The notes beneath the pieces were generated by a model. It was not told the DNA's origin and made no database searches. It saw nothing but the letters and a program-made list of their open reading frames with translations. A program made the position numbers and the translations under genes. Of a DNA stretch of 64,000 bases, positions 54,116-63,507 are shown in pieces (the stretch's first letter is position 1; each line of letters begins with the position of its first letter). The DNA is from UBA2287 sp964479665. GTDB lineage: Bacteria; Bacteroidota; Bacteroidia; Bacteroidales; Tenuifilaceae. The stretch is from contig CAYZNN010000002.1 of assembly GCA_964479665.1 (NCBI GenBank), positions 1 through 64,000 of the forward strand. The letters are read 5' to 3'.

Positions 54116-54322
54116 GGCATATAGTTTTAGTTGGTTTAACCAAAGAGAGGGTAAAAAAGAAGAGGCAGAGAGCGTGAAATAAAAATGGAAAAAAAGGTAA
54201 ATAAATTTAAGGTGTTTATGATAATAAATCCAAAAAAACAGTAACAAAAAATGAACTTTAAGATGATTATCAAAGTTTTACTTGCCCCTTGGCATTTGTT
54301 CAAATTCCGTAAAGGTGGAATA

Positions 54323-54763
54323 CTACCGAATTCTGCTCCCATAACAAACCGAATGAAATAATACCCTGTCAGCAGTTAGCCAATAATTAAGGCTCAAATT
54401 ACCTTCGTTGTATGTTCCTTCACCAGCAATATTATACTTAGCCCGATCGATTACTAATTGCTGGGTATCAATACTTATTTTGCCTTGGTTTTCAACTGCA
54501 AGTACCTGAACTCCTAGGTTGGAAAGATTAGAAATGAATAATTGGCACTTCTGTTTGACACTTCGATTGATTTCAACTTTGTACCTATCGGTCCCACTCC
54601 CTGTCATTCCTATCCATTTCTCGCTTACCTCAAATACAAAAGGAGCATTTTCCTGAGTTTTTCCACTACCAAAGTATAGTATACTTGCTAATAAAAAGCA
54701 GCCCAATAAAAGAGGGGATAAAATGTACTTCAAACGGCTTCTATACGTCATTCGATTTGGCAT
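54323..54763 (-). CDS. Small membrane-anchored hypothetical protein
   Basis: 146 residues with one N-terminal hydrophobic segment (YILSPLLLGCFLLASILYF), acting as a signal anchor or uncleaved leader. The rest is beta-rich (DRYKVEINRSVKQKCQLFIS, GTYNEGNLSLNYWLT). ATGs at 54763 and 54751 are both possible. No family is recognised. It lies between the giant repeat genes and two broken genes, with no obvious operon link. Confidence 0.55.
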   Translation of the reverse strand: MPNRMTYRSRLKYILSPLLLGCFLLASILYFGSGKTQENAPFVFEVSEKWIGMTGSGTDRYKVEINRSVKQKCQLFISNLSNLGVQVLAVENQGKISIDTQQLVIDRAKYNIAGEGTYNEGNLSLNYWLTADRVLFHSVCYGSRIR

Positions 54764-54875
54764 TAACTCAATATAAAATTAGCCAACCCGATGGTTGGCT
54801 AATTGCTTCATTGAAATTCGTTCATGTGCATTTTACTTTCGTTGCATAAATTTTTAAGTATGGTATATGTAATAC

Positions 54876-55514
54876 TCAAAATTCAATTCCTATTGTCATT
54901 TCGAGCATTCCGAAAGGAACCATATCGGTACCCGATTTAACACGAGGCCCATAAACATAATAACTTGAATTTGTGTACTTGCTCTCCCAGCTTGGGAATG
55001 CTGTTCCAAGGAATGCTCCGGTATTGATATAAAAACCATTTTCAAACCGAAACCTATAGCCTGCATTAAAAAGAAAAACGCCAATATTGTCCCTTTCTGC
55101 CGTTTCCCAATCTTCACCTACCTCGAAAACTTTGTTGGTTCTATCATACTCAGCTAAGAACCCAACATAGGGTTAACTTTGCTTGCTCCCAGCAAAGTAG
55201 ATTAACCCACCACCTACAGCAAAACCAGACATGCTGTCATCATCTCCAACTTCATGTACGATGTAAGAAACAACTCCAGCAGAGGGAATGCGAACATGTG
55301 TGTTGAAAACCAAATTGCTATTAATTCCAAATTCTACGTTAATAAATGGTCCAAACTGAATAAAGCCCAGAGGATTAACTGAAAGTGAGAACTTTGATAT
55401 AGGATACTCTCCGTTTTCGCTACTAATAACAGGGTTGCTTTCTAAGGCTGGGTTTACAAAAAGTGCAATATAAATAATTGCGGAAATGATACATAAAAAT
55501 CTGTTTGCTTTCAT
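54876..55514 (-). pseudogene. Outer-membrane beta-barrel protein gene with an in-frame TAA
   Basis: A 213-codon frame from ATG 55514 to the TGA at 54876-54878 is broken only by TAA at 55173-55175. The N-terminal part has a signal peptide (FLCIISAIIYIALFVNPAL) and barrel strands (FSLSVNPLGFIQFGPFINVE, GFAVGGGLIYFAG). After the TAA the frame continues PYVGFLAEYDRTNKVFEVG, FNAGYRFRFENGFYINTGAF and ends MLEMTIGIEF, a normal barrel end. A single TAC-to-TAA change would explain it. Function unknown. The neighbour at 55530 is also broken. Confidence 0.75.
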
Positions 55515-55529
55515 AATGAAAATTTTAGA

Positions 55530-56020
55530 TTAATCAATAGCGAAGGTCTTAATTATTCTATCGAACTGTTCTAAGGGAAGGATAGCCTGAATTGAAAAGT
55601 TGGTTCGATTCTTTTGTATTACATAAATTTTAACTTTCACTCTACCTCCCTTTCCTAAAAAGGAATATATGCCCACTTTGTCTCCTCTCCGTTAATATGA
55701 TCACTTCCCTCTGTTTCAATTTTATTTCCTTTATCGTTTTTAATTCCACGCATGGTAGTTCTGTAGGCTTCATTGAGCGAAAGAGCAACCGAAGCACTAG
55801 TAGAAATAGCTATCCTTTTCTCAAAATGCAATGAATCGTAGCTAAAGAGCATCCCAACAAGGGCGTTCTTAGAATAGTCCCCAACCCAATTATTTGGGAG
55901 AAGAATAGAATACTTACTATCTGGACTTTGAATGGACTTTACTTCCTGACCGGAAACTTCGATCGCAAATGGAAGTACAAACAGTAGAACGAAGTGTAAT
56001 TGAATTACTTTAATTTTCAT
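55530..56020 (-). pseudogene. Small secreted protein gene with a 1-bp frameshift
   Basis: The 5' ORF (55655-56020) has a signal peptide (FVLLFVLPFAIEVSGQ) and SPDSKYSILLPNNWVGDY, like PsbP/DUF1795-type domains that begin with a 'sf.iplP..W' pattern. It stops at KWAYIPF. One missing T in the T5 run at 55657-55661 (minus sense) would restore LGKGGRVKVKIYVIQKNRTN and a natural C-terminus (LEQFDRIIKTFAID, stop at 55530). The whole would be ~163 residues. Either real decay or a homopolymer error. Confidence 0.65.
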
Positions 56021-56253
56021 CGATTTGAAAGTTTAGGGTTATTACTTATGGATGCAAAGTCCCATGCGTATACAAAAGAGATTTGCACCAACTATTGCAC
56101 AAGGCTTTGGGCCCCTAAGCCTGAAATGCAAGAATTTTAGGTTAAAAATATTGAGTTTGGGAATAGGAAGAAACTGGAATTAAACGCTGTTTAATTGCTT
56201 CTTAAAAGCGTAAAAGAATTTTTTAAATTCGTTTAATTTTAGGTCGGTTTTTG

Positions 56254-57003
56254 CTACATTTTCTTAAACAATTCCATAAGCGCATCGCGCTTACGGTGCG
56301 AAACCGGCACCTGAACTCCATCCTTTAAAATTAAGTACCCTCCCTCGGCCTTTTTAAAACTTTCAACGTAAATAAAATTTACCATATGGCTCTGGTGGCA
56401 TCGGAAAAAACCATATTCTGAAAGAGTATCTTCGAAATGCTTTAAACTTTGCGATACAGTTATCCGTTTTCGACCGGCACAATGTATGTGAGAGTATGCT
56501 CCATCGCCCTCAATATGAGATATGCTTTCGATTGCTAGCAAATGTACATCGTCGCTGGTACGAACAATAATTCGCTTCTCCTTTTCTTTCAAGTTAGATG
56601 CGAGGGTTGAGATTATAGTTTCGTATTGCTGCAAATTAAGGGCTCTAACCTTTTCAACAGCCTCTATGAGGTCGAAACGATTAGCAGGCTTTAAAAGGTA
56701 ATCGACCGCTGAGAAGCGGAACGCTTTTAAAGCATAATGGTCGAAAGCTGTTACAAAAACCACTCTGAACTGAGGCTGTGGAAAGTGCTTCAGCACATCA
56801 AAACCTGTTCCGTTGCCAAGGTCAACATCGAGAAATACCAGTTGGGGTTTTAATTGATTAATAACATCTATAGCCTGACTTACCGATGCTGCCGTACCAA
56901 CGAGTTCAACATTGGGCAATGCCAATAATTCGTGCGATAACGATTCGATGCAAGAAGGCTGATCGTCGATAATTACAGCTGGTATTTTATAATTACTGCT
57001 CAT
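56254..57003 (-). CDS. LytTR-family response regulator
   Basis: 249 residues. The receiver domain has IIDDQPS and phosphoacceptor D59 (LVFLDVDLGNGTGFDVL), plus the conserved Lys in YLLKPANRFD. The C-terminal LytTR DNA-binding domain (~145-245) shows IIVRTSDDVHLLAIESISHIE, RITVSQSLKHFEDTLSEYGF, and FRCHQSHMVN, typical of the AlgR/AgrA/LytR group. It overlaps the upstream kinase gene by 11 bp (56993-57003), so it is its cognate partner. Target genes are not evident. Confidence 0.95.
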   Translation of the reverse strand: MSSNYKIPAVIIDDQPSCIESLSHELLALPNVELVGTAASVSQAIDVINQLKPQLVFLDVDLGNGTGFDVLKHFPQPQFRVVFVTAFDHYALKAFRFSAVDYLLKPANRFDLIEAVEKVRALNLQQYETIISTLASNLKEKEKRIIVRTSDDVHLLAIESISHIEGDGAYSHIHCAGRKRITVSQSLKHFEDTLSEYGFFRCHQSHMVNFIYVESFKKAEGGYLILKDGVQVPVSHRKRDALMELFKKM

Positions 57004-58969
57004 TGTTAATGCATGGAATTTCTATTAAAATCCTTGTTTCTCCATTGCTTTTTATAGGACTTTGAATAGATAGTTGCGCATTTCGTTTGTATTTCATTTT
57101 AAGATTCGAAAGCCTTTCGCGTGTAATATGTATGGCCAGCGATTGGTGCTTCCCTTTTTCGTTTGGTTGGGCGCTTTTCATTCCAACTCCATTATCGTCG
57201 ATCATGCATATTAGCGACTCATTACTGCGGGTAATTGAAAGTTTTATATTACCATTTGCATGGTTCGGGAATGCGTGCTCAATGGCATTCTCAACAAAAG
57301 GTTGAAGCAACATTGGCGGAATAAGGTACTTTTCAGCAGCATCAGTAGGTTCAATATGCACACTAAAGCTGAACCGATGAGGAAAACGGATAGATTGGAG
57401 CATGGCATACCTTTCGCAAATTTCAATTTCTTGCGAAATGGGTATAAGCTCCTCGCGGGAACTTTCGAGAATTAAACGGGTTAGGCGGGCAAACCCCATT
57501 AAAGCATCCGAAGCCTGCTGCATATCGCCCCTAATTGCCATTGCATGTATTGAGGTTAATACATTGAAGAAGAAATGGGGATTCATTTGTAAACGCAGCA
57601 AGCGCTGCTCCAAATCAATCGCTTTCCGCTGTGCATCAGCCTTGCTAGCCCGTACCCAAAAAAAAGTAGCTGCAGCAATGGCTATTGCAAATGCAATTAT
57701 AATTATGAATAAAATTTTATTCTGCCTATTCTTTTCCAAAAGAAGTGCTGAGGTTTCCTCGAGGTGCTGTATTTGCTGCTTTTTCTTGGCATCCTGATAC
57801 ACTGACTCAAGCCTCGAAACTTCATTCCGTTTCTCAGTTGAAGCAATGCTATCTTCCATACTAACAAACTCCTCAAAAAATGCCAATGCTTCATTGCTTT
57901 TACCTAATGCTTTGTATGCTTTGTATAAATGCTTATGGGCATACCTTTGGTTGATTAAATTCGATGTTTTTTTGGCCTCTTCGAGTTGCAGTTGTGCATA
58001 CTTTATTGCTTCATTATAGTTTTTGGTTTCATTTGCCAAATCGGCAATATTGCCCCAAACCATGGCCATTCCATTTCTGTTACTTAGTCTGGTAAGGTTT
58101 TCGAGGGCTCTGCCATAGTATTGGCGCGCTGCAGCATAGTTTCCTTCTCGTTTTTCTATTACTCCCAAATTCGACTGTATAAGACCAATGGGTGCTAATA
58201 ACCCCATTTTTTCTAAATCCGCAATTGCCTCCATGTAGTAATTTCGAGCAATGCCGTAATTGCCAATTGTATTATTAATATTGCCCAATGTAATTTTGCA
58301 AGCAGCAATACCCCTTTGGTTTCCAACCAATTGGTGAAACTTATGTGCTTTTTCTAAATATTCAATGGCGAGCGTATGCTCATTCATTTCTTGATAAATG
58401 TTGGCTATATTGGTTAAATAAATAGCCTGATCGCCAATGCTTTGCCTTTCCTCAGCCTGTTGTAGTAAACCTCTAAAAATTTCAATGGCACCCAGATAAT
58501 TTCCCTGTTTCTTATAAACTATACTTTTTGAATTTAGTAGCCTCGTTTTCATTGTACTTAAATCCATGCAAGTATCTGCATCGGGTTGCTCAAGCCTTTC
58601 AATTCCTTTTTCAATGGCCTCTAAGGCCAATTGATGCTCGCCTTTGGTGGTTAGGGCAGCAGCAATTCCCTGATGAACTGTGGCCCATTTCAGGGTTAAC
58701 CATTGCCTCCAGTAGCATGTGTCTGAATAACTTTGGGGGATATTTGTCAGTTGTTCAAAAATTAATTGGTAACATTTTATGGCTGAGTCGGGATTAAAAC
58801 CACTTACTTTTTCAGCATTTACAATACAATTAACTAAAGCTGCTGTATCGGCAGCGATGCCTTCGAAGGCTTCCTTTCTGGTTTTAACCTGGTTACACGA
58901 GTTAAAAAAGAAAAAGAGGAAAAATACCAGAGCCCACTTTAGGAACAACTTACAATAACCTAATTCCAT
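56993..58969 (-). CDS. LytS-type sensor histidine kinase with TPR sensor region
   Basis: 658 residues. A lipoprotein-like or membrane leader (WALVFFLFFFFNSC) leads to TPR repeats (~60-400; YLTNIANIYQEMNEHTLAIEYLEKA, MVWGNIADLANETKNYNEAIK). A coiled coil precedes one TM (ILFIIIIAFAIAIAAATFFW), then the His_kinase (PF06580) domain: LRLQMNPHFFFNVLTSIHAM with the phosphoacceptor histidine, and the HATPase boxes PFVENAIEHAF and IDDNGVGM. The TPR array outside the membrane is the usual sensory or interaction part in this Bacteroidota group. Operon with the LytTR regulator. Confidence 0.94.
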   Translation of the reverse strand: MELGYCKLFLKWALVFFLFFFFNSCNQVKTRKEAFEGIAADTAALVNCIVNAEKVSGFNPDSAIKCYQLIFEQLTNIPQSYSDTCYWRQWLTLKWATVHQGIAAALTTKGEHQLALEAIEKGIERLEQPDADTCMDLSTMKTRLLNSKSIVYKKQGNYLGAIEIFRGLLQQAEERQSIGDQAIYLTNIANIYQEMNEHTLAIEYLEKAHKFHQLVGNQRGIAACKITLGNINNTIGNYGIARNYYMEAIADLEKMGLLAPIGLIQSNLGVIEKREGNYAAARQYYGRALENLTRLSNRNGMAMVWGNIADLANETKNYNEAIKYAQLQLEEAKKTSNLINQRYAHKHLYKAYKALGKSNEALAFFEEFVSMEDSIASTEKRNEVSRLESVYQDAKKKQQIQHLEETSALLLEKNRQNKILFIIIIAFAIAIAAATFFWVRASKADAQRKAIDLEQRLLRLQMNPHFFFNVLTSIHAMAIRGDMQQASDALMGFARLTRLILESSREELIPISQEIEICERYAMLQSIRFPHRFSFSVHIEPTDAAEKYLIPPMLLQPFVENAIEHAFPNHANGNIKLSITRSNESLICMIDDNGVGMKSAQPNEKGKHQSLAIHITRERLSNLKMKYKRNAQLSIQSPIKSNGETRILIEIPCINNEQ

Positions 58970-59015
58970 AATAATTAATTAGCGTTTGGGAATAAAGGTA
59001 AAATATTTAAACAGA

Positions 59016-59050
59016 AAAGCCGACTTTTTTTCATGAAAAAGTCGGCTTTA
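59016..59050 (-). terminator. Terminator of the threonine dehydrogenase gene
   Basis: AAAGCCGACTTTTT (59017-59030) pairs with AAAAAGTCGGCTTT (59036-59049), short loop, U-tract on the minus strand. Confidence 0.9.
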
Positions 59051-59067
59051 GTCATCGTTAAAATAAT

Positions 59068-60030
59068 CTATATCAATCCCTTTTTATGCTTTTGGCCAAT
59101 TACTTTCAGCATATCGTCGGTCATTGATTCCAAATTCCACTTTGGACTCCAGCCCCACTCTGCGCGTGCGCAGCTGTCGTCCATTGAGTTGGGCCACGAT
59201 GCTGCAATAGCCTTTTTAATAGGATCAACATTGTAGTCCATTTTAAACTCTGGAATCCGTTTCTGTATAGCTTTCAATATTATTTCAGGATCGAAACTCA
59301 TTGCAGTAACATTAAAACTATTGCGATGCAATAATTTTTTGGGGTCGGCTTCCATAAGCTGAACACAAGCATCGAGCGCATCGGGCATGTACATCATATC
59401 GAGGAACGAGCCAGCAGGTAGTGGGCATGTAAATCGCTTTTCCTTAATAGCCGCATAGTAAATTTCAACGGCATAATCGGTTGTTCCTCCACCGGGTAAA
59501 GTAACGTTTGAAATGATTCCAGGGAAACGAACGCTGCGGGTGTCGACTCCGTATTTTAATGAGTAGTAGTCGCTCAGCATTTCGCCAGTAACCTTGCAAA
59601 TTCCGTATATGGTAGTAGGACGCATTACCGTGTCCTGTGGAGTATTGTCGGGGGGGGTCGATGGTCCAAAGGCTCCAATGGAACTGGGAGTAAAAACTGC
59701 ACATCCGTTTTCGCGCGCAATTTCGAGCGAGTTCATGAGTGCTCCCATGTTAATGCGCCAAGCCAACTGCGGATTCTTTTCACCGGTTGCCGATAGCAAG
59801 GCTACCATGTTGTATATGGTATCAATCCGGTATTTCTTAACTACTTCGGCAAATCGATTTACATCTAAAGCGTCGAACTCCTCTAGGGGGCCGTCTTCAC
59901 CAAGTTGCTTGCATGTACAGCAATTTATGTCGGATGCCACAACATTTGCTTGGCCGTATATTCCCCTTAGATGGGGTATAAGTTCCGAACCTATTTGACC
60001 TCCGGCGCCTACTACTAGAATATTCTTCAT
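59068..60030 (-). CDS. L-threonine 3-dehydrogenase, SDR (UDP-galactose epimerase-like) type
   Basis: 320 residues. The NAD-binding motif is ILVVGAGGQIGSELIPHLR; the catalytic Ser/Thr lies in FTPSSIGAFGP and the catalytic YxxxK in TTIYGICKVTGEM. TDYAVEIYYAAIKEKRFTCPL and DMMYMPDALDACVQLM are typical of the short-chain threonine dehydrogenases, which oxidise threonine to 2-amino-3-ketobutyrate. The usual partner kbl (glycine C-acetyltransferase) is not adjacent. Cytoplasmic, monocistronic, with a clear terminator. Epimerase function is less likely given the specific TDH-like segments. Confidence 0.9.
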   Translation of the reverse strand: MKNILVVGAGGQIGSELIPHLRGIYGQANVVASDINCCTCKQLGEDGPLEEFDALDVNRFAEVVKKYRIDTIYNMVALLSATGEKNPQLAWRINMGALMNSLEIARENGCAVFTPSSIGAFGPSTPPDNTPQDTVMRPTTIYGICKVTGEMLSDYYSLKYGVDTRSVRFPGIISNVTLPGGGTTDYAVEIYYAAIKEKRFTCPLPAGSFLDMMYMPDALDACVQLMEADPKKLLHRNSFNVTAMSFDPEIILKAIQKRIPEFKMDYNVDPIKKAIAASWPNSMDDSCARAEWGWSPKWNLESMTDDMLKVIGQKHKKGLI

Positions 60031-60238
60031 ATTGTTAGCTAATTGTTTAGTTTTCTAATTCATGTATTTTGGAAAACATTTGCAAGAAAAGGGACAACAA
60101 AAGTAATTTTTTTCCAATTACTAAAAATATGCTCTATGTCATTTAAGGTACATTAATATCTATCGATAAAATGGATCATTGAATTCTCCATTACTAGGTC
60201 CTCATTATAAGATAATTATCATTTTTTGATATAAAAAT

Positions 60239-60303
60239 TTGGATTTTGAATCGCCTTGGCTGTATCTTTCGACCGTTTAAGTCTTTTAGTCGAACGGTCG
60301 AAA
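60239..60303 (+). promoter_or_regulatory. Promoter and TetR operator of the efflux operon
   Basis: TTG (60239-60241), a 21-nt spacer and TATCTTTC (60263-60270) match the Bacteroidota promoter with one mismatch. A perfect 11-bp inverted repeat, TTTCGACCGTT (60267-60277) and AACGGTCGAAA (60293-60303), overlaps the -7 box and reaches the first base of the tetR ATG. Binding there would block initiation, so autorepression of tetR and the downstream operon is very likely. Confidence 0.75.
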
Positions 60304-60914
60304 TGGATAACGAAAAAAACAACACCACTGGAGCGCAGGACGAAATGCGCAATTCTATAGTTAGTATTGCTTCGGACATATTTGCCCGCTTTGGCTTTAA
60401 AAAAACTACAGTCGACGATATTGCACAGGCTCTGAGAAAGGGTAAAAGTTCTATTTACTACTATTTTAAAAGTAAAGAGGAAATTTTTCAGGCAGTAGTT
60501 GACCGCGAAGCGGATGAGCTTCGGGTAAAGGTGAATCAGGTTCTGAACTCGTCGTTAGGTCCCATTGAAAAAGCAAGGGCCTACACAAAAACCCGTATGG
60601 CTGCCGTACAGCAACTAGTCAATTATTACGCAGTGATAAAGGACAATGACTTTAGCAACATTGAGTTGGCCGAAAGGGTTCGAAAACGATACGATAACGA
60701 AGAAATGGCAATTATTAGGGGCCTTTTGAAAGAAGGAATGGATAGCGGAACCTTTTTTGTAAAGGATATCGACCTGTCGGCCATTGCCATTCTTACCGCC
60801 ATGAAGGGCATTGAAGTGCCTTTGCTGGTTAACAGTCCCAAGGCCGACAAATTGGAAGGTGTAATCGACGACCTTCTCGATATTCTCTTCTATGGTATTG
60901 TGGTTAAGAAATAA
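60303..60914 (+). CDS. TetR/AcrR-family repressor
   Basis: About 203 residues from the ATG at 60303; the longer frame to 60246 runs through the promoter and cannot be used. The N-terminal HTH is IVSIASDIFARFGFKKTTVDD followed by IAQALRKGKSSIYYYFKSKE, a classic TetR motif. The C-terminal ligand-binding half is helical and unassigned. It starts a tetR-tolC-adaptor-RND operon, so it most likely represses the pump until its ligand binds. The operator is the inverted repeat at 60267-60303. The TolC gene starts 3 bp after its stop. Confidence 0.93.
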   Translation: MDNEKNNTTGAQDEMRNSIVSIASDIFARFGFKKTTVDDIAQALRKGKSSIYYYFKSKEEIFQAVVDREADELRVKVNQVLNSSLGPIEKARAYTKTRMAAVQQLVNYYAVIKDNDFSNIELAERVRKRYDNEEMAIIRGLLKEGMDSGTFFVKDIDLSAIAILTAMKGIEVPLLVNSPKADKLEGVIDDLLDILFYGIVVKK

Positions 60915-60917
60915 TAC

Positions 60918-62426
60918 ATGCCAATGAAACGTTTTGCACTATTCTTAATAATTATTCTTGGCAATTTTGCCTCCAATGCTCAGCAACTTTCGCTCGACGA
61001 CTGCAAGAAACTTGCCCTTGACCATAATTACTGCATTCGAATTGCCGCCGAACAGGTTGGAGCAACTAGCGCACTGGTAAAATCAGCACGCACCAGGTTT
61101 CTTCCAAGTTTCAATGCCAACGGCATGTATACTCGAACAAACAAAAAGTTCCAATTGCTTCAGAGCGATGCCTTTCTGCCAGTAGTACCCTTTGCAGCAA
61201 TTGACCAAAACTCGGGAGGGCTCAATAACACCATTCTTTCCCCAACCCTGCCCGATGGAAGCCCTAATCCCTACTTCGACCCACAAGTTTTTGCCAATAC
61301 GTTTGCACTAAACCCACTTACTGGTCAGCCTATAACTGACAACAACGGGAATCCGGTTTTCAATAATTATAGCTGGATTCCTAAGGACCAATTCGAGCTT
61401 GGACAGAAGAATGTTTTCATGGGCGGGATCACCCTAACTCAGCCAATATACGCTGGGGGAAAAATACGTGAAATGTACAATATGGCCAAGTACGGAAATG
61501 CCATAGCGCAGGCCAACCACAAAATGGAGCAAAGCGAAATTCTATATAAAACCGAAGAGGCATACTGGCGCATGGTTACTTTACAGGAGAAAATAGGAAT
61601 GGTTAAAACCTACATTCAACTTCTCGAAAAACTTAGCACCGATCTCGAAAATCTTCACGCGGAGGGAATCATAATTCGTAACGAATTACTGAGGGTGCAG
61701 GTAAAAACCAACGAAGCCAAATACAATCTTCTGAAGGCTCAAAATGGCCTTACCCTTTCACGCATGGCGCTTTGCCAAATTACTGGCCTTTCGCTAAGTT
61801 CAAGTATTGTTCTTACCGATAGCCTTACTAACGACATTGAGCCTCTTCCACTTTTTGCTTTTGCCGATAGCGCCTTGGCTAAACGCATGGAGTTAGCAGC
61901 GCTGGAACAAACTGTATACTTGGCCCAATCGGGTGTTAAACTTATGCGTTCGCGATATCTCCCCGATATGGGTTTGGTTGCTAACTACATGACAATGAAT
62001 CCGAATCCCTATAACGGATTTGCAAAGGAATTTGGTGCCGATTGGAGCGTTGGGATTGCCATAAATATTCCTATATTCCATTGGAACGATAAGGCCCATA
62101 CTCTTCGGGCCGCAAATCACGAACTTACTGCTGCCCGGCTGAAATTAGCAGAAACACAGGAATTAATTAGCCTACAGGTGCAGCAGTCGGTTTTTTTAGT
62201 AGGTGAAGCTTCGAAGAAAGTTGATATGGCTATCGCGAATCTGACTCTGGCAGAGGAAAATTTGAGGGTTGTTACCAACTCATTCAATGTTGGAATGGCC
62301 AAAACAACCGATCTGCTCGAAGCGCAAGCGCTTTGGCAAAGTGCCTGGAGCGACCTAATTGATGCCCGAATGGAGCAAAGGCTTAGTTATACCAACCTGA
62401 AGAAGGCTTCGGGAATCCTCCGTTAA
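60918..62426 (+). CDS. TolC-family outer-membrane efflux protein
   Basis: 502 residues. A signal peptide (FALFLIIILGNFASNAQ) and two OEP-type repeats follow: LSLDDCKKLALDHNYCIRIA at the start, GGITLTQPIYAGGKIREM in the first half, and DWSVGIAINIPIFHWNDKAH and AEENLRVVTNSFNVGMAKTTD in the second. Long helices alternate with short strands as in TolC trimers. An insert at ~70-150 is rich in Asn/Pro (LSPTLPDGSPNPYFDPQVF) and may be surface-exposed. Either ATG (60918 or 60924) is possible. Operon partner of the adaptor and pump. Confidence 0.94.
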   Translation: MPMKRFALFLIIILGNFASNAQQLSLDDCKKLALDHNYCIRIAAEQVGATSALVKSARTRFLPSFNANGMYTRTNKKFQLLQSDAFLPVVPFAAIDQNSGGLNNTILSPTLPDGSPNPYFDPQVFANTFALNPLTGQPITDNNGNPVFNNYSWIPKDQFELGQKNVFMGGITLTQPIYAGGKIREMYNMAKYGNAIAQANHKMEQSEILYKTEEAYWRMVTLQEKIGMVKTYIQLLEKLSTDLENLHAEGIIIRNELLRVQVKTNEAKYNLLKAQNGLTLSRMALCQITGLSLSSSIVLTDSLTNDIEPLPLFAFADSALAKRMELAALEQTVYLAQSGVKLMRSRYLPDMGLVANYMTMNPNPYNGFAKEFGADWSVGIAINIPIFHWNDKAHTLRAANHELTAARLKLAETQELISLQVQQSVFLVGEASKKVDMAIANLTLAEENLRVVTNSFNVGMAKTTDLLEAQALWQSAWSDLIDARMEQRLSYTNLKKASGILR

Positions 62427-62463
62427 GAAATTAAGTTCTGAAGAAATTTAATGCACAATAACT

Positions 62464-63507
62464 ATGAGTTTCAAATACACAATTCCGCTTTTTATTCTGA
62501 TAGTTGGCTGTAGCCAAAAGCAGGAAACAAAATTACTACCTGAAGAAAACATAACAAAGGTGGTTGTTGTAACTGCCCAAGAGCGCATGTACTCACCAAC
62601 TATGGTTTTCTCGGGAACCGTGTTTGCCAACCGCGAGGCCAACTTAGGCGCTTCATTACCCGGCAAGGTTGAAAAAATATTCTTTAATGAGGGCCAATTT
62701 GTTAAGGAAGGAAGCCTAATAGTTGAACTTTCTGACGAAATGCTAACCCAGGCACAGATTGAATACGAAACTTTGAAAAAAGACCACGAGCGTATATCGC
62801 GACTTCGCGAAAAAGGGAGCACAAGTGAAATGGAGTACGACCACATTAGGGCCAAGTACGAAGCATCGAAGGCAAAAGCCGAAATGGTTCGAAAAAATAC
62901 TCGAATCTATGCTCCGTTTTCGGGTGTTATTGTGGAGCGAATGATGGAAGAGGGTGAGGTGTTCTTCCTCAACCCCGGCCTCGACCCAGGCTACTCCATG
63001 CGCTCGGGAGTAGTCCGGCTAATGCAGCTCGACCCGGTTAAGGTAAAATTCGATGTTAACGAAAAGGAGTTGCTTCATATCCGTACGGGACTTAAAGTTA
63101 CGCTTCTGCCCGATGCCCTTGGGGGCATAGAGTTATCGGGGAAAATAAATTCTATAAAGCCTATACTCTCCACAATTTCGCGAAGTACAACCGCCGAAGT
63201 GGTCATTGCAAATCCAAACAATACTTTAAAACCAGGCATGTTTACAAGGGTTAACGTTTACCTGCCCGAACAAAAACAAATTTTTGTTCCCATTAGTAGC
63301 ATTTCCCGAATGGCCGGAACAGGCAACGACTATGTATATACTGTGCAAAATAGCAAAGTAAGTAGGTTGCAGGTGGAACGAAAATATACCATAAACGACA
63401 TGGTTGCTGTTAAAGGAATTGCTGCTGGTGCGGTAGTAATATCCGATGGCAAAACGCGTGTTTCCGAAGGGCAAGTAGTGGACATTGTTAATAGAAATGT
63501 TGAATGA
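62464..63507 (+). CDS. RND efflux periplasmic adaptor (membrane fusion protein)
   Basis: 347 residues. The lipoprotein signal ends at LIVGC (SQKQ). The barrel-sandwich/lipoyl part is GASLPGKVEKIFFNEGQFVKE and IYAPFSGVIVERMMEEGEV, split by a coiled-coil hairpin (YETLKKDHERISRLREKGS). The beta-barrel contains VKVTLLPDALGGIELSGKI-like strands and NNTLKPGMFTRVNVYLP. These are typical HlyD/MFP adaptors that link the RND pump to TolC. It lies 37 bp after tolC and upstream of the pump gene. Confidence 0.94.
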   Translation: MSFKYTIPLFILIVGCSQKQETKLLPEENITKVVVVTAQERMYSPTMVFSGTVFANREANLGASLPGKVEKIFFNEGQFVKEGSLIVELSDEMLTQAQIEYETLKKDHERISRLREKGSTSEMEYDHIRAKYEASKAKAEMVRKNTRIYAPFSGVIVERMMEEGEVFFLNPGLDPGYSMRSGVVRLMQLDPVKVKFDVNEKELLHIRTGLKVTLLPDALGGIELSGKINSIKPILSTISRSTTAEVVIANPNNTLKPGMFTRVNVYLPEQKQIFVPISSISRMAGTGNDYVYTVQNSKVSRLQVERKYTINDMVAVKGIAAGAVVISDGKTRVSEGQVVDIVNRNVE

